From Pectinatus cerevisiiphilus (GTDB lineage: Bacteria > Bacillota > Negativicutes > Selenomonadales > Selenomonadaceae), in contig NZ_SMAA01000001.1 of assembly GCF_004341685.1 (NCBI RefSeq), positions 1 through 64,000 of the forward strand: DNA of 64,000 nucleotides. Reading direction: 5' to 3'. This document shows, piece by piece, positions 26,974 through 35,542 of this stretch. Each line of letters begins with the position of its first letter. The stretch's first letter is position 1. The notes below the pieces were generated by a model. That model was not told the origin of the DNA, did not search any database, and worked only from the letters and a program-made list of their open reading frames with translations. The position numbers and the translations under genes are program-made.

Positions 26974-27522
26974 TTAACCAAGTAATTTTTCGATTTCAGG
27001 TTCCATCTGTTTTGGTGTAGTCGTAGGTTCACAACGTTTTACAACATTGCCTTCTTTATCAATAAGGAATTTTGTGAAATTCCATTTTATTGAATCGCCC
27101 TTCATGAAATCAGGGAACTTGGTATTAATTGCATTCTGCAATGCCTGTGCATTAGGATGATTGTTGTCAAATCCCTTAAAACCTGCTTGTGCAGTCAGAT
27201 ATTTAAAAAGTGGCTGTGCCGTTTCGCCACGTACATCGCCTTTTTCAAATATAGGGAATGTAACGCCATAGTTCACCTTACAAAAATGTTCTATTTCCGC
27301 GGCGTTACCAGGTTCTTGTTCTGCAAACTGGTTGCTAGGAAAAGCCAAGACAGCAAACCCCTTGTCTTTATATTTCAAATAAACCTGCTGCAATTCTTCA
27401 TACTGGGGCGTAAATCCGCACTTGCTGGCCGTATTGGCTATAATAAGGACCTTTCCCTTATAATCTGCAAGCGATACTTCTTTTCCGTGATTAGTTTTTA
27501 CCTTAAAATCATAAATAGACAT
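26974..27522 (-). CDS. Glutathione peroxidase family protein (thioredoxin-fold peroxidase)
   Basis: 182 residues. Conserved segments: [12 protein letters not shown] with the peroxidatic Cys (residue 35 from this start; cysteine, not selenocysteine), AFPSNQF with the catalytic Gln, and [11 protein letters not shown] with the catalytic Trp/Asn. Family members reduce hydroperoxides, usually with thioredoxin rather than glutathione in bacteria. Two ATGs follow AGGAGG; the second (27522) has the better 7-base spacing, but 27525 is possible. It belongs to the oxidative-stress stretch. Confidence 0.92.
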   Translation of the reverse strand: MSIYDFKVKTNHGKEVSLADYKGKVLIIANTASKCGFTPQYEELQQVYLKYKDKGFAVLAFPSNQFAEQEPGNAAEIEHFCKVNYGVTFPIFEKGDVRGETAQPLFKYLTAQAGFKGFDNNHPNAQALQNAINTKFPDFMKGDSIKWNFTKFLIDKEGNVVKRCEPTTTPKQMEPEIEKLLG

Positions 27523-27637
27523 CATTAATCCTCCTTAACAATTTAAAATAACCATTTACACAAAAGATTGTTGAACGTTCTATTCTCATTGTATACTCCA
27601 AAATAAATCAACAATCCTTTCTTTTTTCAATAAAATC

Positions 27638-28234
27638 TTATCTAAAAATCTTGACTCTTTCGTCTACATTCATTTTTTCTATAGGTGCAGGATCTTGCAA
27701 AGGCTGTCCAAAAGGCATTTGTGCGATCAATTTCCAGCTTGCTGGTACATTAAAGGCACTCTTCACCTGATCATCAATCAAAGGATTATAATGCTGCAGG
27801 TTAACACCAAGGCCAAGACCAGTAAGTGCTGTCCAAATAGCAAATTGCAACATGCCGTTTGCCTGTTGCGCCCATACTGGGAAATTATCCGCATAAAGGG
27901 CATATTGCTTCTGCATCGCTTCTACTGTAGTCGTTTCATCAAAATATAGAATTGTCCCATAAGCTGCAGCAAAGCTGTTTATCTTTTCTTCTGTAGCCGC
28001 AAAATTCTTTTCTGGTACAATTTTTTGCAAAGCATCCTTTGTTATCTGCCAAATCTTGTCATGATCGCTGCCGAATGCGACAACAACCCTGGCAGACTGC
28101 ATATTAAAGGCTGATGGTACCTCCTTCGTTAATTGTTTTATTTCTGCAATTATTTGCTCTGGAGCCACCTTAACATCTTTACCCAACGCATAATTAGTCC
28201 GCCGCTTACTTACTGCTTCCTGAAACTGTCCCAT
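27638..28234 (-). CDS. Nitroreductase family protein (oxidoreductase related to fatty acid repression mutant protein)
   Basis: 198 residues from the ATG at 28234 (AAGGGG upstream; earlier in-frame TTG codons overlap that SD). It has the FMN-binding SKRRTNYAL start, VPSAFNMQSARVVV, and the late GLGLGVNLQHYNPLID characteristic of the Frm2/YdgI-like nitroreductase subgroup. It is distinct from the NfsB-like enzyme at 22.3 kb. Substrate unknown. It stands alone between the peroxidase and desulfoferrodoxin genes. Confidence 0.85.
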   Translation of the reverse strand: MGQFQEAVSKRRTNYALGKDVKVAPEQIIAEIKQLTKEVPSAFNMQSARVVVAFGSDHDKIWQITKDALQKIVPEKNFAATEEKINSFAAAYGTILYFDETTTVEAMQKQYALYADNFPVWAQQANGMLQFAIWTALTGLGLGVNLQHYNPLIDDQVKSAFNVPASWKLIAQMPFGQPLQDPAPIEKMNVDERVKIFR

Positions 28235-28400
28235 CGTCAACAACCCCTTTTTACTTGAATTTATTATATAACTACTAAAAAAATGTTTTCGAGTAACTAA
28301 TTATTATTATATTACTATACTATATAATTTTCAATAGTTTTAAATATTTTTTGTAATTTATTTTGTTATATATATATACTTACCATAAGTTATTTGCTAT

Positions 28401-28541
28401 AAAAAGAGACTATCACACAGCATTGTTTCAAATAAATATGCAACAGCGACAATCAATAAGCGTCCTGCTCCCTTGACCGTAAATAATACTGTAAATTCGC
28501 ATACCCATTTAAACTGTGCATTAATGCGACAGTCCCTTTTT
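28401..28541 (-). terminator. About 140-nt long imperfect hairpin downstream of desulfoferrodoxin
   Basis: The arms at about 28401-28442 and 28499-28541 begin AAAAAGAGACT and match the reverse complement of the other end (AAAAAGGGACT), then again around GTTTCAAAT...TATGC. Most differences are A/G changes that become G-U pairs only if the minus strand is transcribed, which supports an RNA structure in the dfx transcript. It ends in a T5 run on that strand. Unusually long for a plain terminator. Confidence 0.55.
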
Positions 28542-28553
28542 CATAACATTAAA

Positions 28554-28928
28554 TTAAAAATCTGTTTTCCACAGACCGTGCAAGTTGCAATATTCATAAA
28601 CAGAACCGCTTTCTGCTCCGCAGAATTCAGCCTTAGGTTCTTCTCCCGGTTTTAAGAACTGGATGCGTACCCGTGAATCAGCAACAAGTGCTATCCACTG
28701 AATATAATGTTCCGCTTGCATAGGATGTAAAGTAGAACCAACAGCAACTTCGATCTTACCATCCTTTTTAGCTACTACAGGTACATGTTTTTCCTGTGCA
28801 GCATCAGTGGTATTAGCTTCGAGCTTTGTCATCGGCTGTCCACAGCAAGAAAGAGTTCCTCCCCCGTTATTGATCAGAGCCACTATGTTTCCACATCTTT
28901 CACAACGATAAAAAACTACCTTTTCCAT
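28554..28928 (-). CDS. dfx: Desulfoferrodoxin (two-centre superoxide reductase)
   Basis: 124 residues. Centre I is a desulforedoxin-like FeCys4 site (Cys9, Cys12, Cys28, Cys29). Centre II is the catalytic Fe(His4Cys) site (His48, His68, His74, Cys114, His117) with Glu47 in EKHVP. It reduces superoxide to peroxide without making oxygen, a typical defence of anaerobes. GGAGGT precedes the ATG. It is the third gene of an apparent operon encFtn-encapsulin-dfx, 50 bp after the shell gene, linking superoxide removal with iron sequestration. Confidence 0.95.
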   Translation of the reverse strand: MEKVVFYRCERCGNIVALINNGGGTLSCCGQPMTKLEANTTDAAQEKHVPVVAKKDGKIEVAVGSTLHPMQAEHYIQWIALVADSRVRIQFLKPGEEPKAEFCGAESGSVYEYCNLHGLWKTDF

Positions 28929-28978
28929 TCTAAATTACCTCCATATATAATATATTTACCCACTTATAGGTTATCTAC

Positions 28979-29794
28979 TCATTCAAATACAACAATAGAC
29001 TGTGCTCTTTTTATTCTTAACAGCATCGTTTCCAAAATACGGAACTTATGGTTCAATTCGGTTTGTTCAAGATACGCTGTTTTTATATCCTGACCGATTA
29101 CTAAATCTATATTCCGACTGTCTGAACATACTAATACAGCCTTATTTTTCCCTAAAACCGGAGTAGAATATATTCTCTTTTCAAGCAGTTTCTTCACTCT
29201 ATCTATTTCGAGTAAACCCGTGCCTGGCTGCAATCTTTGCATCTGCAAATATAAATCAGGGCTGACTGCCAGTGAATAAGCTCCATATATGCCTTTTTCA
29301 ACCAATAAGTTTATCGCGGCTGCTATATTAGTAAAAGCATTTTCCCCTACAGTCCAATCAGTTTTCTTGATCTTGCTTGTACCGGAAACACTAAATAGAC
29401 CGTCTATGCCGAAATCTGTATCACCAAAAAATATTAACTTATCTTCTTTTAAGGCGCAATTTTCTGCTGCAGTAACAACCCTTGTCAAATCTATTGGATA
29501 TCCTGCATGGACAGCACTTTCCAAATCCCTTGCCGATAAAACAAAATCTTCATATAAGGTAGGAATTTCTAAGAACCTGCGTCCAGAAGTCATCATCAGA
29601 CCATGCTTTGAAACCTCCGCCAATTTATCAGTATCATCAACGGTAATAGTATTAACACCTATGCCCAAAGGACCAAATAAAGGAATAAACCTGCGTCCAT
29701 GCAGAACCTTACCGGCTGTATCTACAACGGTCTTATCGATTTGTTCCCATAATTCATTACTAAGTGGTGCACTGTCTCTTGATAAATAATCCAT
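28979..29794 (-). CDS. Encapsulin shell protein (family 1)
   Basis: 271 residues, the normal size of family 1 encapsulins (HK97 phage capsid fold). The N-terminus MDYLSRDSAPLSNELWEQID matches the helix that binds cargo peptides in T. maritima encapsulin (SFAPLTEKQWQEID). The later PLIELRATF-like segment appears as FLEIPTLYEDFVLSARDLE, and GIYGAYSLAVSPDLY and DLVIGQDIKTAYLE are also conserved. The protein self-assembles into a 24-nm-class cage. GGAGGG precedes the ATG. It lies 62 bp after its ferritin cargo gene; no phage genes are nearby. Confidence 0.94.
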   Translation of the reverse strand: MDYLSRDSAPLSNELWEQIDKTVVDTAGKVLHGRRFIPLFGPLGIGVNTITVDDTDKLAEVSKHGLMMTSGRRFLEIPTLYEDFVLSARDLESAVHAGYPIDLTRVVTAAENCALKEDKLIFFGDTDFGIDGLFSVSGTSKIKKTDWTVGENAFTNIAAAINLLVEKGIYGAYSLAVSPDLYLQMQRLQPGTGLLEIDRVKKLLEKRIYSTPVLGKNKAVLVCSDSRNIDLVIGQDIKTAYLEQTELNHKFRILETMLLRIKRAQSIVVFE

Positions 29795-29856
29795 AAAAAC
29801 TATCCCTCCTATTACATTTCGTATCTATTAAATGCTTAATTATTATTAAAACTATT

Positions 29857-30222
29857 TTACTTAATGAGACTTCCTACTGTAGCTCCAGAATCATCTTTTT
29901 TAGAAGGACTTTCTTTTTTTTCGTTTTCCAGTTCTTCCAGTAATTCTTTTACTTCAGCTTCCCCAGAAGCGAAGTGGTCAGCTTCTTCGGGATCAAGAAT
30001 GCGCAGCAGTGCCATCAATTCTCCTACATGTGCTTTTTCTTCATCACGTATATCAGCAATAATTTTTTTAGCAATTTCATTATCTGTAGCTTGTACATGT
30101 GCATCATAAAGATAAATTGCTTCAAGCTCACCAGAAATATCTAAGCGAACTGCTTGTATCAATTCTTCCTTCGTTAATTTACGGTCAACATTTCCTTGAA
30201 ACGGATTTGCAAACTCTGCCAT
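29857..30222 (-). CDS. Encapsulated ferritin (EncFtn) cargo with targeting peptide
   Basis: 121 residues. The ferroxidase helix pair carries Glu32, Tyr39, Glu62 and His65 (GELEAIYLYD and RDEEKAHVGEL), the positions known in Rhodospirillum rubrum EncFtn. An acidic/lysine linker follows, ending in GATVGSLIK, a clear encapsulation peptide of the GSL type. It oxidises Fe(II) inside the shell for mineral storage. GGGAGG precedes the ATG. First gene of the encFtn-encapsulin-dfx operon. Confidence 0.94.
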   Translation of the reverse strand: MAEFANPFQGNVDRKLTKEELIQAVRLDISGELEAIYLYDAHVQATDNEIAKKIIADIRDEEKAHVGELMALLRILDPEEADHFASGEAEVKELLEELENEKKESPSKKDDSGATVGSLIK

Positions 30223-30307
30223 ACTTTCATCCTCCCTTAATATAAGAAATTATATTCATAAACATACTATTAAACACATAAGCACTAATACTATCTTACT
30301 ATAGAAA

Positions 30308-30463
30308 GTAGAACTTTATTATTTTTTATTATTTAATAACAAATTTTCTACTACATACTAGGATTTATTCTCTAATAATTGACTAAATCCTTCTTTAAAT
30401 ATCTACTTATATGTATATATTTTATTTAATGGATACTTGATAGTTTAAAGTTATTAAGTATCC
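30308..30463 (-). repeat. Inverted repeats between the small coiled-coil ORF and EncFtn
   Basis: Two hairpin-forming repeats occur: GTAGAA...TTATTA/TAATAA...TTCTAC (30308-30351) and GGATACTT/AAGTATCC (30431-30438 with 30456-30463). Neither has a strong T tract on the minus strand, so they may be weak terminators of the small ORF or leader structures of the encapsulin operon. No clear Fur or PerR box was found. Confidence 0.35.
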
Positions 30464-30505
30464 AAATATGTATAGTTATTATTTATACTTATGAAATAAT
30501 AACTG

Positions 30506-30694
30506 TTATTTAAGTTCCATTGCATCATTCAAACTTTTTATTGCGATGTCCAATTGTTTTTCTAATAATTTAAGGCGGTTAGCAATTTTTATTTCGTTCT
30601 TCTGCCTATATATAATTTCATCAGTACGCACATGCAACAGTATATCTTCTAATTCATTCTTTTGTTTTTCTACATCGGCAAATAACTTTAAAAT
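30506..30694 (-). CDS. Small coiled-coil protein, probable ATT start (unknown function)
   Basis: 62 codons reading (M)LKLFADVEKQKNELEDILL... and ending NDAMELK. The product is strongly helical with heptad-like Leu/Ile spacing (ELEDILLHV, NRLKLLEKQLDIAIKSL), so a coiled coil. No ATG, GTG or TTG fits: an in-frame TAG lies just upstream, and an AGGGGG SD (30703-30708) sits exactly 8 bases before an ATT codon, a rare but real bacterial start. It lies 283 bp upstream of the encapsulin operon on the same strand. I do not recognise a family. Confidence 0.55.
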   Translation of the reverse strand: MLKLFADVEKQKNELEDILLHVRTDEIIYRQKNEIKIANRLKLLEKQLDIAIKSLNDAMELK

Positions 30695-30843
30695 GAGAAG
30701 TTCCCCCTATATATATTTCATATAAAATTATTATTATAAATAAATTTTGTTTATGCCTTGCACTTTTATAATAAATAAATTTCCTTAATTTGTCAAGAGT
30801 TATTATTATTAACTACATAATATTTCCAAATAAATTCCAAAAA

Positions 30844-30886
30844 AAAATGGCTGGCAGCGATATATTTCATCACTGTCAGCCATTTT
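30844..30886 (-). terminator. Terminator after cfa
   Basis: AAAATGGCTG (30844-30853) pairs with CAGCCATTTT (30877-30886), extended inward by CAG/CTG. A long A run on the plus strand gives a T tract after the minus-strand hairpin. Confidence 0.85.
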
Positions 30887-30925
30887 AAACCTTAGAAAAA
30901 AAGGGGAATAACTTTATTACAATTT

Positions 30926-32116
30926 TTATTTTTTATACATATATTCATTTGTCATCGGCAAATTATTATTTATACCTTTACTCATCAAATACTGTACAAC
31001 GTCAATATTACCTGTTCTAAATGCAGCTGCACATCCCGATAAATACAATCCCCACATTCTTTTAAACTGTTCATCGTATTTTTCTGGCAACGTATCTTTA
31101 CAGGCCTCAAAATTCTTATACCATTCATCAAGAGTACGTGCATAATGGCGGCGTAAGCTTTCCATGTGTAACAAATAGAAATTAAAATCAGGGAAAAGAC
31201 TTACTGTTTCACGTACGGTAGGCACATATCCGCCTGGGAAAATATATTTTTTTATCCAGCCATTGGTAGGTGCTTCATTATAACCCATTATTGAATGGAG
31301 TAAAAATAAACCACCATCCTTTAATAAAGTATTTACTTTATTAAGGTAAAGAGGTAAAAATTCCTTACCGACATGTTCAAACATACCAATGCTAACTATT
31401 TTATCAAATTGATATTCTGCCGGGTCCAAATCCATATAATTCAAAAGTAAAACTTTTACTTTATCTTGAAGACCAAGTTTTATTATTCTTTCTGTAGCTC
31501 CTGCATATTGTTCATCACTCAATGTTATCCCTACAGCCTTAACTCCGTACTGCTGTGCTGCCCTTATTATAAGCCAGCCCCAGCCGCAGCCTATGTCAAG
31601 AAGGGTTTCATTATCTTTCAATAGTAACTTCTGCAAAGAATGATCTATTTTATTTAACTGTGCTTCATCTAATGTATCAGTTGGCTTCTTAAAATAGGCG
31701 CAAGAATAAGACATTGTCTTATCGAGCCATTTTGCATAAAAGTCATTACCTAAATCATAATGGCTATGGATATTTTTCCGTTCCTGTTCTTCAATGCCGG
31801 AAAACATTTTTTTTCTAAGATCATCAAGTGCATATTTTTTTACATCGCCATTTTGGTTTTTAAACATAACAGCTATAACGTCATCAAGGGAGCCTTCAAA
31901 ATCTATACTTCCATCCATATACGCCTGGCCAAGAGTCAATACTAAATCATTATTCATGTCTTTAATATCGCTTAATTTAGGTTCACGATGAAAGATTATC
32001 TTAAATTTAGGTTCTTCTTCACCGTAGCTTTTTTCCTCGCCATCCCAAAACTGGACAGAAAAACCACCCTTATTCCACAATTTCAGTGCAGCTTTCAACG
32101 CCGCTTTTTTTAACAT
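30926..32116 (-). CDS. cfa: Cyclopropane-fatty-acyl-phospholipid synthase
   Basis: 396 residues, the usual Cfa length. It transfers a methylene group from S-adenosylmethionine to double bonds of membrane phospholipid acyl chains. Visible: HYDLGNDFYAKWLDKTMSYSCAYF, the SAM-binding LLDIGCGWGWLIIRAA, IVSIGMFEHVG, and the C-terminal GGYVPT/RRHYARTL region. GAGGCGA precedes the ATG. Cyclopropanation stiffens and protects membranes under acid, solvent or oxygen stress. The gene stands alone. Confidence 0.95.
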   Translation of the reverse strand: MLKKAALKAALKLWNKGGFSVQFWDGEEKSYGEEEPKFKIIFHREPKLSDIKDMNNDLVLTLGQAYMDGSIDFEGSLDDVIAVMFKNQNGDVKKYALDDLRKKMFSGIEEQERKNIHSHYDLGNDFYAKWLDKTMSYSCAYFKKPTDTLDEAQLNKIDHSLQKLLLKDNETLLDIGCGWGWLIIRAAQQYGVKAVGITLSDEQYAGATERIIKLGLQDKVKVLLLNYMDLDPAEYQFDKIVSIGMFEHVGKEFLPLYLNKVNTLLKDGGLFLLHSIMGYNEAPTNGWIKKYIFPGGYVPTVRETVSLFPDFNFYLLHMESLRRHYARTLDEWYKNFEACKDTLPEKYDEQFKRMWGLYLSGCAAAFRTGNIDVVQYLMSKGINNNLPMTNEYMYKK

Positions 32117-32688
32117 AAAAATCGCCTCACGGATTACTTCTCATTTCTAAAATCACAATTCAACAGCCCGCTCATTTAATCAGCAGCGGTAAATACATAC
32201 ATAAAAATACACCATATTTAATAATATATGGCAGTAAATACAACTAAAGTGTAACGAGGAAATATAATCTTATCTTTTATTGTAATTAGTACGCTTGTCG
32301 CTGTCCATCGATAATCATAATTTTATTGCTATTTTCTCGCTTACAACTTTTAACTTTACATAGATGGTCACTAGCAAAATGGAATTTATCTTTATTCCAC
32401 ATAAATAAACTTCTAAGTTCAAATGAATACGCTATCATCTAAGCCTAGAAGCAAAGGATGAATAAAACTTTATTTTTACAATAAAAACATTTTCTTCAAG
32501 CGACAAAAGCCACTATATCAGTGGTTAACAGCACTGTGGTCATTTTTAGTCTATCACTATTTTACCGGCATTACAAGTATATGTCATCATCAAATATATT
32601 TGTAATCATTGTAATTTTTTTTATATCATATGTATTTTTAAATGCACCGCACTTTAATAATTTAAATAATAAACCCAGACAAAAAAAA
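32117..32688. other. Gene-free stretch between cfa and the DUF4446 gene
   Basis: About 570 bp of AT-rich DNA. The only candidate coding sequence is a 42-codon plus-strand frame at 32581-32709 with one hydrophobic helix (NIFVIIVIFFISYVFL) and a basic tail; it has no Shine-Dalgarno and its end overlaps the terminator at 32689, so I do not call it a gene. No repeats or recognisable regulatory RNA were seen. Confidence 0.4.
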
Positions 32689-32727
32689 TATAACCTAAGG
32701 CAAAATTAAATAATGCCTTAGGTTATA
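32689..32727 (-). terminator. Terminator after the DUF4446 gene
   Basis: A perfect 14-bp stem (32689-32702 with 32714-32727), 15 bp past the stop, followed on the minus strand by a long T tract. Confidence 0.85.
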
Positions 32728-32741
32728 GTATTACTGCTTAT

Positions 32742-33245
32742 TTATCCTTTTGCAATTGCTTTTTCCAAAGCTTCATTTTCTTCAGCAGAAAGTTTATATA
32801 CGGAATGTCCTTGGTCGACGGGTTTCATATATGTAATAGAACTATTCCGACTGAATATTCCAGATAATATTATTCCCGTATTTGTCCTGTCAAGAAGGGC
32901 AACTGCATAACTAAGATCACCACCGACATCATCAAAAGCAGAAAAACGTACAACCCCCACCTTTTGTACCACATTTTGCAAAATATCACGAATCTGCTTA
33001 TTTTCTTCTTTTATCTCAGCATTTTGCTCTGTTATATCCTTTACTTTATGCATGTGTTCCAACAGCATCTGTTCTAAATTTTCAGTGTTGGAACCTCTCA
33101 TCATTTCCTTATAACGGCTTTTCATATTTCCTAATTTGACCATTAATACTACCGCAATTATATAGGCTATTAAGATCAATACTGCCATCGCAGCTATAAC
33201 ATATATTATGGCGTCATTCAATGTTCCTATAGAACCATTTGTCAT
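32742..33245 (-). CDS. DUF4446 family membrane-anchored coiled-coil protein
   Basis: 167 residues: one N-terminal membrane helix (about 15-38), a charged coiled-coil stretch (about 40-90), then the conserved domain beginning VGVVRFSAFDDVGGDLSYAVALLD, characteristic of DUF4446. Its function is unknown. The family is repeatedly found beside parAB near Firmicute origins, as here, 180 bp downstream of parB. GGGGAG precedes the ATG. A role near chromosome segregation or the cell envelope is only inferred from position. Confidence 0.85.
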   Translation of the reverse strand: MTNGSIGTLNDAIIYVIAAMAVLILIAYIIAVVLMVKLGNMKSRYKEMMRGSNTENLEQMLLEHMHKVKDITEQNAEIKEENKQIRDILQNVVQKVGVVRFSAFDDVGGDLSYAVALLDRTNTGIILSGIFSRNSSITYMKPVDQGHSVYKLSAEENEALEKAIAKG

Positions 33246-33425
33246 CTCTATATACTCCCCTTTATGTGCATCATAGCACTATCTTTCCACAGAAAAATAT
33301 CTGTTAGAAATTTAGAGCTTTATTATATAGTATTCGTTTAAAATATCCATTAATGAAGCACAGACCACCAGCTATTTTTCGAATACAAAATATTATACCA
33401 TAAAAATAATTTTCTTATTTAAGAT

Positions 33426-34331
33426 TTACACAAAAAATTCACGTTCTCCAGTTTCTTTTTTATCAGTTTTATTCATTACAGCCTCAATTATTCTGTCAAG
33501 ATCTTCGGTTGAAGTAAATTCAATCTCTATTTTACTCTTTTTATTTCCTTTTTTTATATTTACTTTTGTTCCCAATAAAAGTGTCAGTTTTTCTTCAACA
33601 TCAGCCATATATATATCATCTGAAAAATGAATATGTTTTCTTTTTACATCAAGATAAGCAGGGTCTTGTAATATTTTTTTAACTATATTTTCCGCTTTCC
33701 GCGCTGAAAGATCATTGGCTATTATATATAAAGCAGTTTTTTCCTGCAATTTTTCGTCATCAATCGCTATAAGCGGTTTTGCCTGCCCCATGTTAAGGCT
33801 GCCGTCAATTATGAGTTCTTGTATGGACTTTGCCAAATGCAATAAACGCAAAAAATTGGCTATATGGCTACGGCTTTTTCCCACATATTGGGCAAGTTCA
33901 TTCTGCGTAAGGTTTGTTTCTGAAAGAAGGCGGGCATATGCAGCAGCCTCTTCCATCGCATTGAGATCTTCTCTTTGCAGATTTTCAATGAGTGCAATTT
34001 GTGCGATCTCCTTATCAGAACAATCTCGTACAATTGCTGGAATTACACTCATTTTTGCTTTTTTGCAAGCACGCCACCGACGTTCTCCACTTATCAATTG
34101 ATAGCCGTCTACTATTTTTTTCACCAAAATAGGTTGTAATATGCCATATTTTTCAATTGACTGCGCTAACTCAACGATCGTTGTTTCATCAAAATTTGAA
34201 CGCGGTTGAAAAGGATTTGCCTTTATAGCAGTTACATTTATCTGTTCTATTTTTTCTTTATTCTCGGTCTCAATATTTTTTAATAATGCACCGAGACCTT
34301 TTCCTAAACCTGTATGTGTATTTCTAGCCAC
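33426..34331 (-). CDS. parB: Chromosome partitioning protein ParB (Spo0J)
   Basis: 301 residues. N-terminal GLGKGLGALL tail, the CTPase/ParB domain with NPFQPRSNFDE and ISGERRWRACKKA, a helix-turn-helix (LTQNELAQYVGKSRSHIANFLRLL) that reads parS, and a C-terminal dimerisation domain. It loads on parS sites and organises the origin with ParA and SMC. The GTG start lies within the last codons of parA, 7 bases after GAGGTGA, so the two are translationally coupled. Two parS-like sites lie nearby. Confidence 0.95.
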   Translation of the reverse strand: MARNTHTGLGKGLGALLKNIETENKEKIEQINVTAIKANPFQPRSNFDETTIVELAQSIEKYGILQPILVKKIVDGYQLISGERRWRACKKAKMSVIPAIVRDCSDKEIAQIALIENLQREDLNAMEEAAAYARLLSETNLTQNELAQYVGKSRSHIANFLRLLHLAKSIQELIIDGSLNMGQAKPLIAIDDEKLQEKTALYIIANDLSARKAENIVKKILQDPAYLDVKRKHIHFSDDIYMADVEEKLTLLLGTKVNIKKGNKKSKIEIEFTSTEDLDRIIEAVMNKTDKKETGEREFFV

Positions 34332-35082
34332 GCGCCATCACCTCATCTGCCAATGCCCTATAGGCAAATGCACCTTTCGATGACGGTGCATATTCATTTA
34401 TCGGACAACCATAAGATGGTGCTTCACTCAATTTTACGTTACGTGGAATTACTGTCTTATATAATTTATCGGGAAAATGCTTTTGTACCTCTTTCGCCAC
34501 TTGCTCGGACAAATTCGTTCTGGCATCATACATAGTCAATACTACTCCCTCTAATAACAATTCTTCATTAAGATTTTTCTTTACTAAATTTATGGTATTT
34601 AAAATTTGTGTCATTCCTTCCAAAGCATAATACTCGCATTGCAGTGGCAAAATTACTGAATCGGCCGCAGTGAGGGCATTTATCGTCAAAAGTCCCAACG
34701 ATGGCGGACAATCAATAATAATATAATCATAAGCATTTTTCACTTTTGCTAAAGCTTTTTTTAATTTTGTTTCACGTGAAAACGCCGAAACAAGTTCTAC
34801 TTCCGCACCGGCAAGATCGATTGTTCCCGGCAAAACCATCATATCATTTTTAGCTTTCAATAAGATGTTTTCCAGCTTCTCATCCCTGAGTAACAGATCA
34901 TATAAGGAGTTTTTTATTTGTTCTTTATCAATGCCGCAACCGCTAGTAGCATTACCCTGCGGGTCAGCATCCACCAATATAACTTTTTTCCCTGCTTCTG
35001 AAAATGCGGCACTCAAATTTATGGCTGTTGTTGTTTTTCCTACGCCGCCCTTTTGATTTGCTATAGCAATTATCTTTGCCAT
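34324..35082 (-). CDS. parA: Chromosome partitioning ATPase ParA (Soj)
   Basis: 252 residues. Deviant Walker A KGGVGKTT near the N-terminus, Walker B-type IIIDCPPSLGLLT, and the C-terminal half typical of Soj. It forms DNA-bound dimers that interact with ParB for origin segregation and, in B. subtilis, modulates DnaA. The ATG at 35082 follows GGAGAGGG; the longer in-frame version starting at 35151 has no support. The gene contains a near-perfect parS at 34768-34783. Overlaps parB by 8 bp. Confidence 0.95.
   Translation of the reverse strand: MAKIIAIANQKGGVGKTTTAINLSAAFSEAGKKVILVDADPQGNATSGCGIDKEQIKNSLYDLLLRDEKLENILLKAKNDMMVLPGTIDLAGAEVELVSAFSRETKLKKALAKVKNAYDYIIIDCPPSLGLLTINALTAADSVILPLQCEYYALEGMTQILNTINLVKKNLNEELLLEGVVLTMYDARTNLSEQVAKEVQKHFPDKLYKTVIPRNVKLSEAPSYGCPINEYAPSSKGAFAYRALADEVMARG
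34768..34783. promoter_or_regulatory. parS: parS site inside parA
   Basis: The 16-mer at 34768-34783 begins TGTTTCACGTGAA and matches the consensus TGTTTCACGTGAAACA at 14 of 16 positions, keeping the central TTTCACGTGAAA core. Such sites load ParB. Location inside parA is common (as in B. subtilis spo0J). Confidence 0.8.
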
Positions 35083-35542
35083 CTGTCCACCCTCTCCTGT
35101 TTTTAATCTATACTGCCAGCTTTTCCTCAATTTATCATGCCAAGAAGACAATCATCCCTACAATAAATCGTTCTACCTTGGAAAATAATTTCATGCTTCT
35201 TCCCGTAGATAAAGCATATATATTATATCCAGCTAAACTTTTTCCATATTACCGTAAAAGATTATTTTGTGCTAAAATATATTATACTTTTTCGGTATAG
35301 TTATTACTTACGTTTAGCGGACTTTCTTTAACGATTTTATTTATCCCATTTCGCTCCCGCATATACTTATACTATTGATAATTTATTCGCTGTTATCCTT
35401 ATTTTAACCTGCTTTATCCCTTATCTAGCGCCTAACCTTAAAGAGGATTTTTTCATTATGCCTTTTACGGGCTTTATCGTCCCAATTTTACACTAAAATT
35501 ATTTAATTATTATTCCGTATTATGATGAGGTGATATGAGTTT
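35083..35542. other. Divergent intergenic region between parA and the metH activation gene
   Basis: 460 bp, pyrimidine-rich on the plus strand with recurrent CTTTATC/TTATCC words that are not DnaA boxes. No cobalamin or SAM riboswitch consensus precedes the methionine synthase genes. Nothing else recognisable. Confidence 0.4.

Noticed and set aside
30223-30505. Fur or PerR box in front of the encapsulin operon
   Set aside because: The region is AT-rich with TTATTA-type words, but no 19-bp Fur or 15-bp PerR palindrome of acceptable quality.
32581-32709. 42-codon single-helix membrane peptide
   Set aside because: Plausible helix and basic tail, but no ribosome binding site and the last codons are part of the DUF4446 terminator stem.
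35340-35420. TTATCC words as further DnaA boxes near parA
   Set aside because: They read TTATCCCAT and TTATCCTTA, lacking the CACA end required for a DnaA box.
35083-35542. Cobalamin riboswitch before the metH genes
   Set aside because: No B12-box-like sequence or matching stem pattern found.
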